A DNA stretch of 47,347 bases, taken from JAPLST01 sp964397565. GTDB lineage: Bacteria > Auribacterota > UBA3054 > JAPLST01. A model generated the notes under the pieces. It searched no databases, was not told the DNA's origin, and was given only the letters and a program-made list of their open reading frames with translations. The stretch lies in NCBI GenBank assembly GCA_964397565.1, contig CAYNJC010000033.1, positions 1 through 47,347 of the forward strand, given 5' to 3'. The translations under genes and the position numbers were made by a program. This document shows positions 31,749 to 40,121 of this stretch, piece by piece. Each line of letters starts with the position of its first letter. Position 1 is the stretch's first letter.

Positions 31749-34639
31749 GCAGCACACGCGGCATTCTGCTGCGGCGTGCGCGGCGCGCGACCTGCGTTCG
31801 GGTGGGCCATCTGCTGTTGCTGGCGGCCATGGCCGCCGATCTGGTTGCGGCGCCGGCCCAGATCACGATTAATGTTGATTCGGTGCCGGAAGTGACCACG
31901 ACCTGGCCGCCGGACATGGCGCGCCTGGCGGTCTATCATGAGTTCTTGCGGCGCAATCCGGACATAAGCGTTGAAGCCGCGACCATTCTGAAAATTGAGG
32001 GCGATGCCTCGGAAGGCAATGAATATCTTGCCATTGCCGGCGGCATCGCGCCAGATGTGTTTTATCTACACGGCCGGAAAATCGGCGCGTTTCGCCAACA
32101 GAGCTTCATTCAGCCGCTGACATCCTTCATCCAGCGCGATTTCGAACGGACGGGCAAGCCCTTCCGCGGCATCGGCGCACCCGACAATGTCTGGGAATTG
32201 GCCGTCGCGGACAACCAAATCTGGTGCGTGCCGTATTTGTATTATGTGATGGCCTTGTCGTATCGGCGGCAGCTCTTCGCGATTGCCGGGTTGGACCCGA
32301 GTCGCGGGCCGACCACCTGGGATGAATTCTATCGCTTCGCCCAGCGCGTCACCTGGATCCCCAGCAAAGAGCCGGGCACCCCGCAGGAAATCCCGACGCG
32401 CTATGGCTTTCAAGTTGACTTGGGTGGCAATCAGGGCTGGCAGTTCCATCAATTCGTCTGGTCAGCCGGCGGTGAAATGGTGCGGCCGTACAAGCGCTGC
32501 CCGCGCTGTGACGCGTTAACGCCCTCGCATATTCCCGCGATTGACTACGCGGGCCATCGCGTGGAGATTAGCAATCCGGACGACTACCATGCCAAGCTCG
32601 CGGGCTATCCGCGGGAAGAACTGTGTGCACAATGCGCGACGCCGCTGGCGGCCGTGACGAATCTGGAGTGGCGCCTGGTGTTTGACGAAAAAGGCGGCGC
32701 GGAAGCGCTGGCATTCTATCAGCGCCTGCGTTTCTCACGTTGGCTGCGCTGTGACAATCGCGCCGACCCGCGCCATAAGGGCAAGTACAACGCCGAGATT
32801 GACATACCCGCCGGGCTGTTCAATCGCGGCAGTGTGACCTGCGCGGTGTGCGGGCGCGTCTTTAATCTGCGCGATAAACAGGTGAAGCGGCACGTGTATG
32901 AGGGCGTGATTAAGGCCCAAATCGAGACGTACAATGTGCAGCGCGAGGAGTTCGGCATGCGCATCACGACCCTCGATGAAGTGCAGCGCGACGAGGACAT
33001 TGACACGGCGGTCACATATTTTCCGTCGATCACGGGCGGGCCACCGGTCAGTTTCATTGCCGGCCACTACCTGGCGCTGAGTGCGCAGACGACCGGCGCG
33101 CGGGCTGACGCGGCCTGGCGCTACATCAAATTCATGTGCAGTGAGGACGCGATGAGCATTCGCGTCAAGGCGCTGGTGGACGCCGGCTGGGGCGCGTGGG
33201 TTGATCCGCGTTACCTGGCGCAGTTCGGGCACGAAGACATTTACAATGCCATCCCGAAAGAACGCATTGACTTTTTCAACAATGTCGGGCGCAACTCGCG
33301 CGTCGAGCCGTATTGCGACGGCTACAAGAGTGTGATCACCAAGGAGCTGCGCCTGCCGATTGATCTGGCTCTCGATCCGGTCAAACGCGCGGAGCCGAGC
33401 AATGCCGTGGCGATCTGCGCGGCGCGGGTCAACACCTATGTCATCGGCCGGCTGCCGGCGGCGGTGCTGCGCCAGCGCGAACGGCTGGGCATGCTGCTGG
33501 TGGGCGTGACGACCATTATTCTGGTGGTGGCCGGGCGCAAAATATTTCAGTTGTTGCGCACCACCGCGCAGCGCAGTACGGAGGGCTTTGGCGTGACGGA
33601 GCGGACGTGGCGGCGCACCATGCGGGCTTGGTTATTCCTGCTGGTGGCGGTGGCGTCAGTCTTCATCTGGAGCTACTTGCCGCTGCTGCGCGGGCTGGTG
33701 ATGGCGTTTCAAGACTATCGCATCCTGGGCGGCTCGGCCTTTGTCGGCTTGCGTAATTTTGTTGAAGTGTTTTCCAATCGCGATTTTTATGTGTACATGT
33801 GGCAGACGTGCGTGTATGTGTCGCTGTCCTTGGTGCTCGGCTTTGCCGCGCCGATTGCCTTGGCCGTGTTGCTGAGCGAGATCCCGCGTGGCAAAGTATT
33901 CATGCGCGTTGTGTATTATCTGCCGAACGTCACGACCGGTTTGGTCACGATGTTTTTGTGGAAGCAATTGCTGTTTAACACCACCGAAGAAGGCGTGCTG
34001 AACCGGGTCTTAATGCTGACGCCGGGCTGGGTCTATTATGCCGTGCCGCTCGCACTCGGGATCAGCGTCTTGATGGCGAGCGTTGCCACGCTGCGTGCCG
34101 GCAATCATCTGGCCGGGGCCGGCATGGTCACTGTCGGGCTCGGCTTCTTGGTGGTGACGGCCTTCATCGCGCCGGTGCGCGAGCCGTTGCGCTGGCTGCA
34201 AGACCCGCTGCTGGCCATGCCCTCGGTGATTATCCCCGGCATCTGGGCCGGCACCGGCGCCGGGTGCCTGATCTACCTGGCCGCGCTGAAAGGCATTCCC
34301 GACGAACATTACGAAGCCGCCGATATGGATGGCGCCGGCTCGGTCACCAAGTTCTGGAACGTCACGGTGCCGAGCATCAAGGCCCTGATCATCATCAATT
34401 TTGTCGGCGCGTTCATTGGCGCGTTTCAGGCCGCCCAGAACATTTTCGTGATGACCGCCGGCGGGCCGGCCAACAAGACCATGACCATCGGCCTCGACAT
34501 TTGGTACAACTCATTTTTGTTTCTGAAATTCGGCTATGCCACGTCGGAGGCGTGGATTCTCGGCTCGTTGCTGATCGGCTTTACGCTGATGCAATTACAG
34601 CTGCTGAACAAAGTCGAGTTCAAAAAGGCGACCGAGTGA
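31745..34639 (+). CDS. Fused extracellular solute-binding protein and sugar ABC permease
   Basis: 964 aa, GTG start. Signal sequence about 1-38. Residues about 40-560 are a family-1 sugar-binding protein (EGNEYLAIAGGIAPDVFYLHG, PTTWDEFYRFAQRVT, AWRYIKFMCSEDAM). Its middle is interrupted by Cys-pair segments: CPRC (about 251-254), CAQC (about 294-297), a lone Cys at about 335 and CAVC (about 366-369), which look like zinc ribbons. A TM follows at about 577-597, then a MalF-type permease (about 625-964) with YLPNVTTGLVTMFLWK and the EAA loop EAADMDGAGSVTKFWNVTVP (about 856-875). Binding protein and permease are normally separate genes. The partner permease is at 35316; no ATPase gene is in the window. 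Confidence 0.88.
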   Translation: MSSTRGILLRRARRATCVRVGHLLLLAAMAADLVAAPAQITINVDSVPEVTTTWPPDMARLAVYHEFLRRNPDISVEAATILKIEGDASEGNEYLAIAGGIAPDVFYLHGRKIGAFRQQSFIQPLTSFIQRDFERTGKPFRGIGAPDNVWELAVADNQIWCVPYLYYVMALSYRRQLFAIAGLDPSRGPTTWDEFYRFAQRVTWIPSKEPGTPQEIPTRYGFQVDLGGNQGWQFHQFVWSAGGEMVRPYKRCPRCDALTPSHIPAIDYAGHRVEISNPDDYHAKLAGYPREELCAQCATPLAAVTNLEWRLVFDEKGGAEALAFYQRLRFSRWLRCDNRADPRHKGKYNAEIDIPAGLFNRGSVTCAVCGRVFNLRDKQVKRHVYEGVIKAQIETYNVQREEFGMRITTLDEVQRDEDIDTAVTYFPSITGGPPVSFIAGHYLALSAQTTGARADAAWRYIKFMCSEDAMSIRVKALVDAGWGAWVDPRYLAQFGHEDIYNAIPKERIDFFNNVGRNSRVEPYCDGYKSVITKELRLPIDLALDPVKRAEPSNAVAICAARVNTYVIGRLPAAVLRQRERLGMLLVGVTTIILVVAGRKIFQLLRTTAQRSTEGFGVTERTWRRTMRAWLFLLVAVASVFIWSYLPLLRGLVMAFQDYRILGGSAFVGLRNFVEVFSNRDFYVYMWQTCVYVSLSLVLGFAAPIALAVLLSEIPRGKVFMRVVYYLPNVTTGLVTMFLWKQLLFNTTEEGVLNRVLMLTPGWVYYAVPLALGISVLMASVATLRAGNHLAGAGMVTVGLGFLVVTAFIAPVREPLRWLQDPLLAMPSVIIPGIWAGTGAGCLIYLAALKGIPDEHYEAADMDGAGSVTKFWNVTVPSIKALIIINFVGAFIGAFQAAQNIFVMTAGGPANKTMTIGLDIWYNSFLFLKFGYATSEAWILGSLLIGFTLMQLQLLNKVEFKKATE

Positions 34640-34883
34640 TGATGTACAATTTACAATCACGCCTGAACCCTGAATCCTGCCACACCTCAGATAGTATGGC
34701 CACGAAGAAGAGATTAACATTGAACATCGAACGAAAGACGGGAAGCCACCGCCGTGCGATCCCCGGCCGTTTTATGCATCATCGCGCCGCGCGAGAATTT
34801 GGCAGACACGAAGAAGACCAGCACTGCACCATAGTCTGTTTCGTTGCGAAAGAAATTACTATTGAACATTGACGTTGTAAAAC
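34640..34883. repeat. Spacer with GAACATCGAAC-type words
   Basis: Contains CCTGAACCCTGAATCCTG (34663-34680), ACATTGAACATCGAACG (34718-34734) and TATTGAACATTGACG (34860-34874). The complementary words GTTCGACG, GATGTTCGATGTTGAGTG and TTGGACGTTC follow the four-helix-bundle gene at 35259-35298, so that gene is bracketed by inverted low-complexity repeats. Confidence 0.6.
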
Positions 34884-35249
34884 ATGAGTGCTGAACGAGT
34901 ATATGATGTAGAAGAGCGTTTGCTGCACTATGGAGATAGGATCATCCGGTTCACAGAAGCACTGCCCAACTCGCGCGCGGGCAATCATATCGCCCAGCAG
35001 TTGCTGCGGTCTGGTACATCGCCAGTAGCAAATCATGCTGAAGCACAAGCAGCGGAGTCACCAGATGATTTTATTCACAAACTGCGCATTTGTCTCAAAG
35101 AACTACGCGAATCACGACGTTGGCTACAGCTTGCACAATGCGCGTTTTTCAGGCGCACGCCTGCCAAAGTCGATCCATTGATTGAAGAAACAGATGAACT
35201 GATCAGGATTTTTGTTAAAAGTATCAAGACTGCGCAGAGCCGGAAATGA
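34884..35249 (+). CDS. Four-helix-bundle protein (S23/IVP, TIGR02436-type)
   Basis: 121 aa, all helical: VEERLLHYGDRIIRFTEALP, the RAGNHIAQQLLRSGTSPVANHAEAQAAES segment typical of the 23S rRNA intervening-sequence protein family and of the Avd-like DGR proteins, then FIHKLRICLKELRESRRWLQ and a C-terminal helix with LIEETDELIRIF. Stand-alone copies are common in PVC genomes within intergenic repeats. Here it interrupts a permease-permease operon and is bracketed by inverted GAACATCGAAC-like words, suggesting a mobile unit. No reverse transcriptase or template repeat is nearby, so a DGR role is unsupported. Confidence 0.85.
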   Translation: MSAERVYDVEERLLHYGDRIIRFTEALPNSRAGNHIAQQLLRSGTSPVANHAEAQAAESPDDFIHKLRICLKELRESRRWLQLAQCAFFRRTPAKVDPLIEETDELIRIFVKSIKTAQSRK

Positions 35250-35315
35250 CTATCTTCCGTTCGACGTTGGATGTTCGATGTTGAGTGTTGGACGTTCTAA
35301 AAGGGGATTGACAGC

Positions 35316-37253
35316 ATGGGCCTGATTGCAAAAGTAGGCCGGCGCGCCTGGCGTGTGCGGCTGATGTTCGCGTTAATGTACGGGCTGCTGATCGGCGGCG
35401 GCATCACCATGATCTATCCGTTCATGATGATGCTGTCGAATTCGGTGACCAGCAATGCGGACTGGCGCGAATTCCGGCTGGTGCCGAAATACTTTTTCGA
35501 CCGGCGCGAACAATTCCGCAAATTGATGGTCGAAGCCGAGCACGATCAGGAACTGCCGTACTTGTTCGGGCACGGCGAATGGTACGGCCCGGAAGACATC
35601 CAATTGACGCAGTTGGAGCCCTTGTTGCGCCGGTCGCGGCGCGACGTGACGCGCATCGCCGACGACTGGCGCGTGTTCATGCACACCATCCCGGTGCGCT
35701 ATTGGCGCCCATATTTCAACTGGCAGGGCCAGGTGCATTACACGCCCTTTATCAATACGCCGCGCTATCAGCAGTTTTTGCGGGTGCGCTACAGCAATGA
35801 TATTGTGCGCTTGAATTTTGCGCATGGCACGTATTATCGGACGTTTGACGATATCTGGATGCTGCGCGACGGCTTTTGGCGGCGCCTGTGGGCCGTGCCG
35901 GATACGGCGCAGTGGAGCGACTGGGTGGCGTGGAAAGCGACCCTTGATCCGGTCTTGGCCTATCCCTATCCGATGGAAATCGAATGGTGGAAGTATGTGC
36001 GCTATTTGTATGTTTCAGCGGAACGGTTCAACGAACTGCGCGGCACGAATCTGGCCAGTTTGATTGACGTCTCGCTGGATGCGTGCCGTAACGGCGCGCT
36101 GGTGCCGCATGAGCAGGTTCTGAATTTCGTTTTTGAAAAATGCAATTCGATGTACTATGTGCTGCAGGCCGACACGAACGCCTGGCGCAGCTATGTCTGG
36201 CGCGATTATGCATCATTGCCGGAGGAGCAGCGCCGCGGCACGTTCGACGAATATCTGGCGCACTTTCCGGCCGTCGCGACCTGCCCAACCAACACCGAAC
36301 AGTATGGGCGCTGGCTGCGCTATATCAATGATAAAGAGCTGGATGCGACCGGCGCGCCGGTCTACAAGCGCACGGCCGAGGAAATCGGCATCTGGTCGCC
36401 GATGCGCGAGTACCGCGAATTCCTGCGGACACGCTATAGCAATGACATTGCGGCGGTCAACGCGGCCTATGGCGTGATGTACACGCGCGGCTGCCCATAC
36501 ACGGCGTTTGAGGAAATTAACATGCTGCCGGTGCCGGAGTTGCTCTATTATCATTTCATTACCAACTACGGCGCGATCATGCGCGCATTCATTTTCGGCA
36601 ATTACTTGACCGTGCTCAACTATGTCGCGTTGCACGGCCGCGCGCTCTGGAACACGCTGGTGTTCATTGTGCTGTGCATTGCCAGCACCTTGACCGTGAA
36701 CCCGATGGCGGCCTACGCGCTGTCGCGCTACCGTTTGTCATACGGCAACAAGATTCTGCTGTTCTTTTTGGCGACGATGGCGTTTCCGGCAGAAGTCGCC
36801 ATGATCCCGAATTTTTTGATGGTGCGCGACCTGGGCTTGCTCAACTCATTTGGCGCGCTGATCCTGCCGGGGTTGGCCAGCGGTTTCGGCATATTTTTAT
36901 TAAAAGGCTTTTTCGACAGCTTGCCGCCGGAATTGTACGAGGCGGCCTTGATTGACGGCGCGTCCGAATGGACCATATTCTGGCGCATCACGCTGCCACT
37001 CTGCACACCGATCCTGGCGGTCATGGCGCTGGGCGCGTTCGCCGGCGCGTATGGCGCGTTCATGTTTGCGTTCCTGGTCTGCCAGGATCAGCGCATGTGG
37101 ACCTTGATGGTCTTTTTGTATCAGTTCCAGCAGACCTACGGCAATTTCATGATCATGGCCTCGCTGGTGATCACGGCCATTCCGACGGTTGTGGTGTTTG
37201 TGTTGTGCCAGCGCGTGATCCTGCGCGGCATTGTGATTCCAACCTTCAAATAG
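35316..37253 (+). CDS. Sugar ABC permease (MalG-type) with a roughly 400-residue extracytoplasmic insertion
   Basis: 645 aa against about 280 for a normal MalG. TM1 is at about 17-40 (MYGLLIGGGITMIYPFMMML) and the remaining TMs lie at 445-640. Between them, about 45-440 form a soluble, aromatic-rich domain with an internal repeat: FLRVRYSNDIVRLN (about 153) and FLRTRYSNDIAAVN (about 368), each followed by an FDDI or FEEI end. This unit resembles substrate-contact segments of beta-galactosidase-like proteins. EAA loop: PELYEAALIDGASEWTIFWR (about 536-555). AGGGGA before ATG. Pairs with the fused permease at 31745. Confidence 0.88.
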   Translation: MGLIAKVGRRAWRVRLMFALMYGLLIGGGITMIYPFMMMLSNSVTSNADWREFRLVPKYFFDRREQFRKLMVEAEHDQELPYLFGHGEWYGPEDIQLTQLEPLLRRSRRDVTRIADDWRVFMHTIPVRYWRPYFNWQGQVHYTPFINTPRYQQFLRVRYSNDIVRLNFAHGTYYRTFDDIWMLRDGFWRRLWAVPDTAQWSDWVAWKATLDPVLAYPYPMEIEWWKYVRYLYVSAERFNELRGTNLASLIDVSLDACRNGALVPHEQVLNFVFEKCNSMYYVLQADTNAWRSYVWRDYASLPEEQRRGTFDEYLAHFPAVATCPTNTEQYGRWLRYINDKELDATGAPVYKRTAEEIGIWSPMREYREFLRTRYSNDIAAVNAAYGVMYTRGCPYTAFEEINMLPVPELLYYHFITNYGAIMRAFIFGNYLTVLNYVALHGRALWNTLVFIVLCIASTLTVNPMAAYALSRYRLSYGNKILLFFLATMAFPAEVAMIPNFLMVRDLGLLNSFGALILPGLASGFGIFLLKGFFDSLPPELYEAALIDGASEWTIFWRITLPLCTPILAVMALGAFAGAYGAFMFAFLVCQDQRMWTLMVFLYQFQQTYGNFMIMASLVITAIPTVVVFVLCQRVILRGIVIPTFK

Positions 37254-37263
37254 GAACAAGCGC

Positions 37264-38277
37264 ATGGCGGGTGAGCGGGTCTTGGTCGTGGGTGCGGGCG
37301 GCATTGCCAGCGCGTGGTTTCCACCCATCAAAGCGGAAGAGCTGCAGGTCTGCGGTGTGGTTGACGTGAAGCCGGACGTTGCGCGCGAGCGCATCGCCGC
37401 GTATCAAATCGAGACGCCCGTGTTCGCAACGCTGGCCAGCGCATTGAAGAAGACGCAGCCGGATTTTGTCCTGGATCTGACGGTGCCCGCCGCGCATTGC
37501 GCCGTGACCTGCGCCGCGCTAAAACGCGGCATTCCGGTCATCGGCGAGAAACCGATGGCAGCCTCAATGGCGCAAGCGCGCCGCATGCTGCGCGCCGCCG
37601 AAGCGCACGAGACGCTCTATATGGTCAGCCAATCGCGCCGCTGGACCGGGCAGCATGCCACCATTGCGCAGGCCGTGCGCAACGGCGTGATAGGTCCGCT
37701 CACCACCCTTAATTGCGACTTTTATATTGGCGCCCATTTCGGCGGGTTTCGCGATGTCATGGCTAGTCCTTTGATTCTCGACATGGCCATTCACTTGTTC
37801 GACCTGGCGCGCTTGTTCAGTGGCGCCGACGCCCGCGCCGTCTACACCAAGGAATTCAACCCGCGCGGCTCGTGGTACCAAGGCAACGCGGCCGCCACCT
37901 GTGTGTTTGAAATGGAGCGCGATATCATCTTCACCTTTCGCGGCAGTTGGTGCGCCGAAGGGTGCCACACCAGTTGGAACGGCAACTGGCGCGTCATTGG
38001 TGCACACGGCACGCTGGTGTATGACCACGATCAGGAGCCGCGCGGCCAAGTGGTGGCCGGCAGTGACGGCTTCAATCGGGCGCTCAACGACGCGTGTCTG
38101 CCGCCGGCCGCCATGCCGTATGGCGGCATGCACGGCGCTTTGCGCGAGATGCTCGCGTATCTGCGTACGGGTGCGCCGCCGCAAACGGAGTGTCATGACA
38201 ATATTAAGTCACTGGCGATGGTCTTCGCGGCGATCAAGAGTGCGCGGACAGGCCGGCGCGTGGCGGTGGTGGCCTAA
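37264..38277 (+). CDS. Gfo/Idh/MocA family oxidoreductase
   Basis: 337 aa NAD(P)-dependent sugar or cyclitol dehydrogenase. Rossmann start ERVLVVGAGGIASAWFPP, the catalytic-loop EKPMAASMAQARRML (EKP at about 101-103) and the C-terminal domain with DMAIHLFDLARLFSG (His of the catalytic triad). Starts 10 nt after the permease gene, so cotranscribed. Together with the transporter it suggests oxidation or isomerisation of an imported sugar. Substrate unknown. Confidence 0.92.
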   Translation: MAGERVLVVGAGGIASAWFPPIKAEELQVCGVVDVKPDVARERIAAYQIETPVFATLASALKKTQPDFVLDLTVPAAHCAVTCAALKRGIPVIGEKPMAASMAQARRMLRAAEAHETLYMVSQSRRWTGQHATIAQAVRNGVIGPLTTLNCDFYIGAHFGGFRDVMASPLILDMAIHLFDLARLFSGADARAVYTKEFNPRGSWYQGNAAATCVFEMERDIIFTFRGSWCAEGCHTSWNGNWRVIGAHGTLVYDHDQEPRGQVVAGSDGFNRALNDACLPPAAMPYGGMHGALREMLAYLRTGAPPQTECHDNIKSLAMVFAAIKSARTGRRVAVVA

Positions 38278-38292
38278 CCAGGAGATCTGAAA

Positions 38293-38841
38293 ATGAGTGT
38301 GTTTGACGTGGTACAGCAGCGCAGTAGTTGCAGAGCCTACAGTGACCGGCCCGTGCCGCGCGCGGCGCTCGAACGCTGCCTCGAAGCAGCCCGGCTGGCG
38401 CCTTCGGCCTGCAATTCACAACCATGGAAGTTCATCATCGTAGACGAGCCGGCGCAGCGAGCGCGGCTGGCGGACGCAGCGTTTTCCGGCGCCTATTCAA
38501 TGTGTGCGTTTGCGAAAACGGCGCCGGTGCTGGTGGTCATCGAGACCCTGCGCTCGACCTACACCGCGCGTCTGGGCGCGCTCTTGCGCGGCGTGCAGTA
38601 CAGCCTGATTGACCTCGGCATTGCCGGCGAACACTTTGTCTTGCAAGCAGCCGAAGAAGGCTTGGGCACCTGCTGGCTGGGCTGGTTCAATGCGCGCGCG
38701 GTCAAGAAGACGCTCGGGCTCGGCTGGCGCGCACGGATTGATATTGTGATTAGTGTCGGCTATCCGCTGGACGCAACGCCGCGCGACAAAGTGCGCAAGC
38801 CGCTGGATGAAATGCGCTGTTACAGCAGCCCCGCGGGGTAA
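38293..38841 (+). CDS. Nitroreductase-family flavoprotein
   Basis: 182 aa. FMN-binding nitroreductase fold: VVQQRSSCRAYSDRPVP, APSACNSQPWKFIIVD, SLIDLGIAGEHFVLQAAEEG, GTCWLGWF. Starts 16 nt after the oxidoreductase with AGGAG upstream. Last gene of the plus-strand carbohydrate unit. Specific reaction unknown; redox recycling or an unrelated detoxification role are both possible. Confidence 0.9.
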   Translation: MSVFDVVQQRSSCRAYSDRPVPRAALERCLEAARLAPSACNSQPWKFIIVDEPAQRARLADAAFSGAYSMCAFAKTAPVLVVIETLRSTYTARLGALLRGVQYSLIDLGIAGEHFVLQAAEEGLGTCWLGWFNARAVKKTLGLGWRARIDIVISVGYPLDATPRDKVRKPLDEMRCYSSPAG

Positions 38842-38987
38842 ATGCCGCCCGGGCGTCATCAGATGGCCAGCCGCGCCGAGTGGCGCTGCCGTCGGAGAAC
38901 ATGCGTCGCAGCCATTGACCAATCGTCCCTGCGTGTCGGCTGAAAATGCCTGACACCATTGCCATTCGCGCTCCACGCTGCTTCGCG

Positions 38988-40121
38988 CTACTGTCCTGGT
39001 ATTGGCAGTGGGCGGTCAACTATCCTGAGCATCGCGGGATTTGACACCCGGCGTTCGAGTTCGTCACGCGCGATCATGCCCGCTTCATACAGCTGCTTGA
39101 GTTTCATGTCCATGCAGATCATGCCCTCCGCCTTCGACGTTTCGAGCACGTTGCGGGTCTGATGGGTCTTGCCTTCGCGGATATGGGCGGCGACGGCCAT
39201 GTTCTTGATCATGAACTCGTAGCCGAGCACGCGGCCTTTGCCATCCTTGCGGGGAATGAGCTGCTGGGACAGCACGCCCAGCAGGCAGAAGGCAAGCTGC
39301 GCGCGGATCTGGTTGTGCTGGTGCGAGGGGAAGGTGTCCACAATGCGGTCTATGCTCTGGATCGCGTCGTTGGTGTGGAGCGTGGCAAGGACGAGATGCC
39401 CCGTCTCGGCCGCGGTTAGCGCCGCGCTTACCGTCTCGAAATCGCGCATCTCGCCCACCAGAATCACGTCTGGATCCTGCCGCAGCACGTACTTGAGCGC
39501 ATTGGCGAAGGACAAGGTGTCGGCATACACCTCGCGCTGGTCTATCACCGCGCGCTTGGCGCAGTGCAGGTACTCGATCGGATCCTCCACCGTGACGATG
39601 TGGCAGCGGCGTGTGCTGTTGATCAGATCAATCAATGCGGCCATCGTCGTTGACTTGCCCGAGCCAGTGGGGCCCGTGATGAGCAGCAGGCCGTTGTTCC
39701 GCATGGCCAGCTTCCCCAGCTCGGGCGGAAGGCCGAGCTGGGCGATGGAGGGAATCGTGGTGGGAATGAGGCGGAAGGCGGCGGCGATCGTACCCTTCTG
39801 GTAGTACACGTTGGCGCGGAAGCGCAGGTCGCCCGTGACGCCGAGGGAGAAATCGAGTTCTTTCTTGCGCTCGAACACCTCTTGCTGCGTCTCGTTCAAC
39901 AGGCTGTAGACAAGGCGCCGCGTGTCCTCGGGCCGCAGCGGTGTGTCGGTCACAGCGACCATGGCGCCGGTGACACGCAGCATGGGTGGCGAGCCGGCCG
40001 TGATCAGCAGGTCGCTTGCACGAATGGCTGCGGCATGCCCGAACAGACGCTTCATGTTCAGCGGCTCGTCGTCAACGAACGCGAGCTTGCTGGCGCCAGG
40101 TGGTGCTGGTGAATATATCAT
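38988..40121 (-). CDS. pilT: PilT-type twitching ATPase
   Basis: 377 aa hexameric ATPase that retracts type IV pili. N-terminal PAS-like domain with ASDLLITAGSPPMLRV; Walker A GPTGSGKST (150-158); Asp box VEDPIEYLH (178-186); Walker B DPDVILVGEMRD (216-227); His box GHLVLATLHTN (241-251). C-terminal helical part includes GKTHQTRNVLETSKAEGMI. ATG 40121 overlaps the stop of the upstream paralogue as ATGA. No PilB, PilC or pilin gene lies in the window. Confidence 0.93.
   Translation of the reverse strand: MIYSPAPPGASKLAFVDDEPLNMKRLFGHAAAIRASDLLITAGSPPMLRVTGAMVAVTDTPLRPEDTRRLVYSLLNETQQEVFERKKELDFSLGVTGDLRFRANVYYQKGTIAAAFRLIPTTIPSIAQLGLPPELGKLAMRNNGLLLITGPTGSGKSTTMAALIDLINSTRRCHIVTVEDPIEYLHCAKRAVIDQREVYADTLSFANALKYVLRQDPDVILVGEMRDFETVSAALTAAETGHLVLATLHTNDAIQSIDRIVDTFPSHQHNQIRAQLAFCLLGVLSQQLIPRKDGKGRVLGYEFMIKNMAVAAHIREGKTHQTRNVLETSKAEGMICMDMKLKQLYEAGMIARDELERRVSNPAMLRIVDRPLPIPGQ

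Noticed and set aside
34884..35249. Diversity-generating retroelement, because the four-helix-bundle protein resembles Avd.
   Set aside because: No reverse transcriptase, template repeat or variable repeat is visible in the window.
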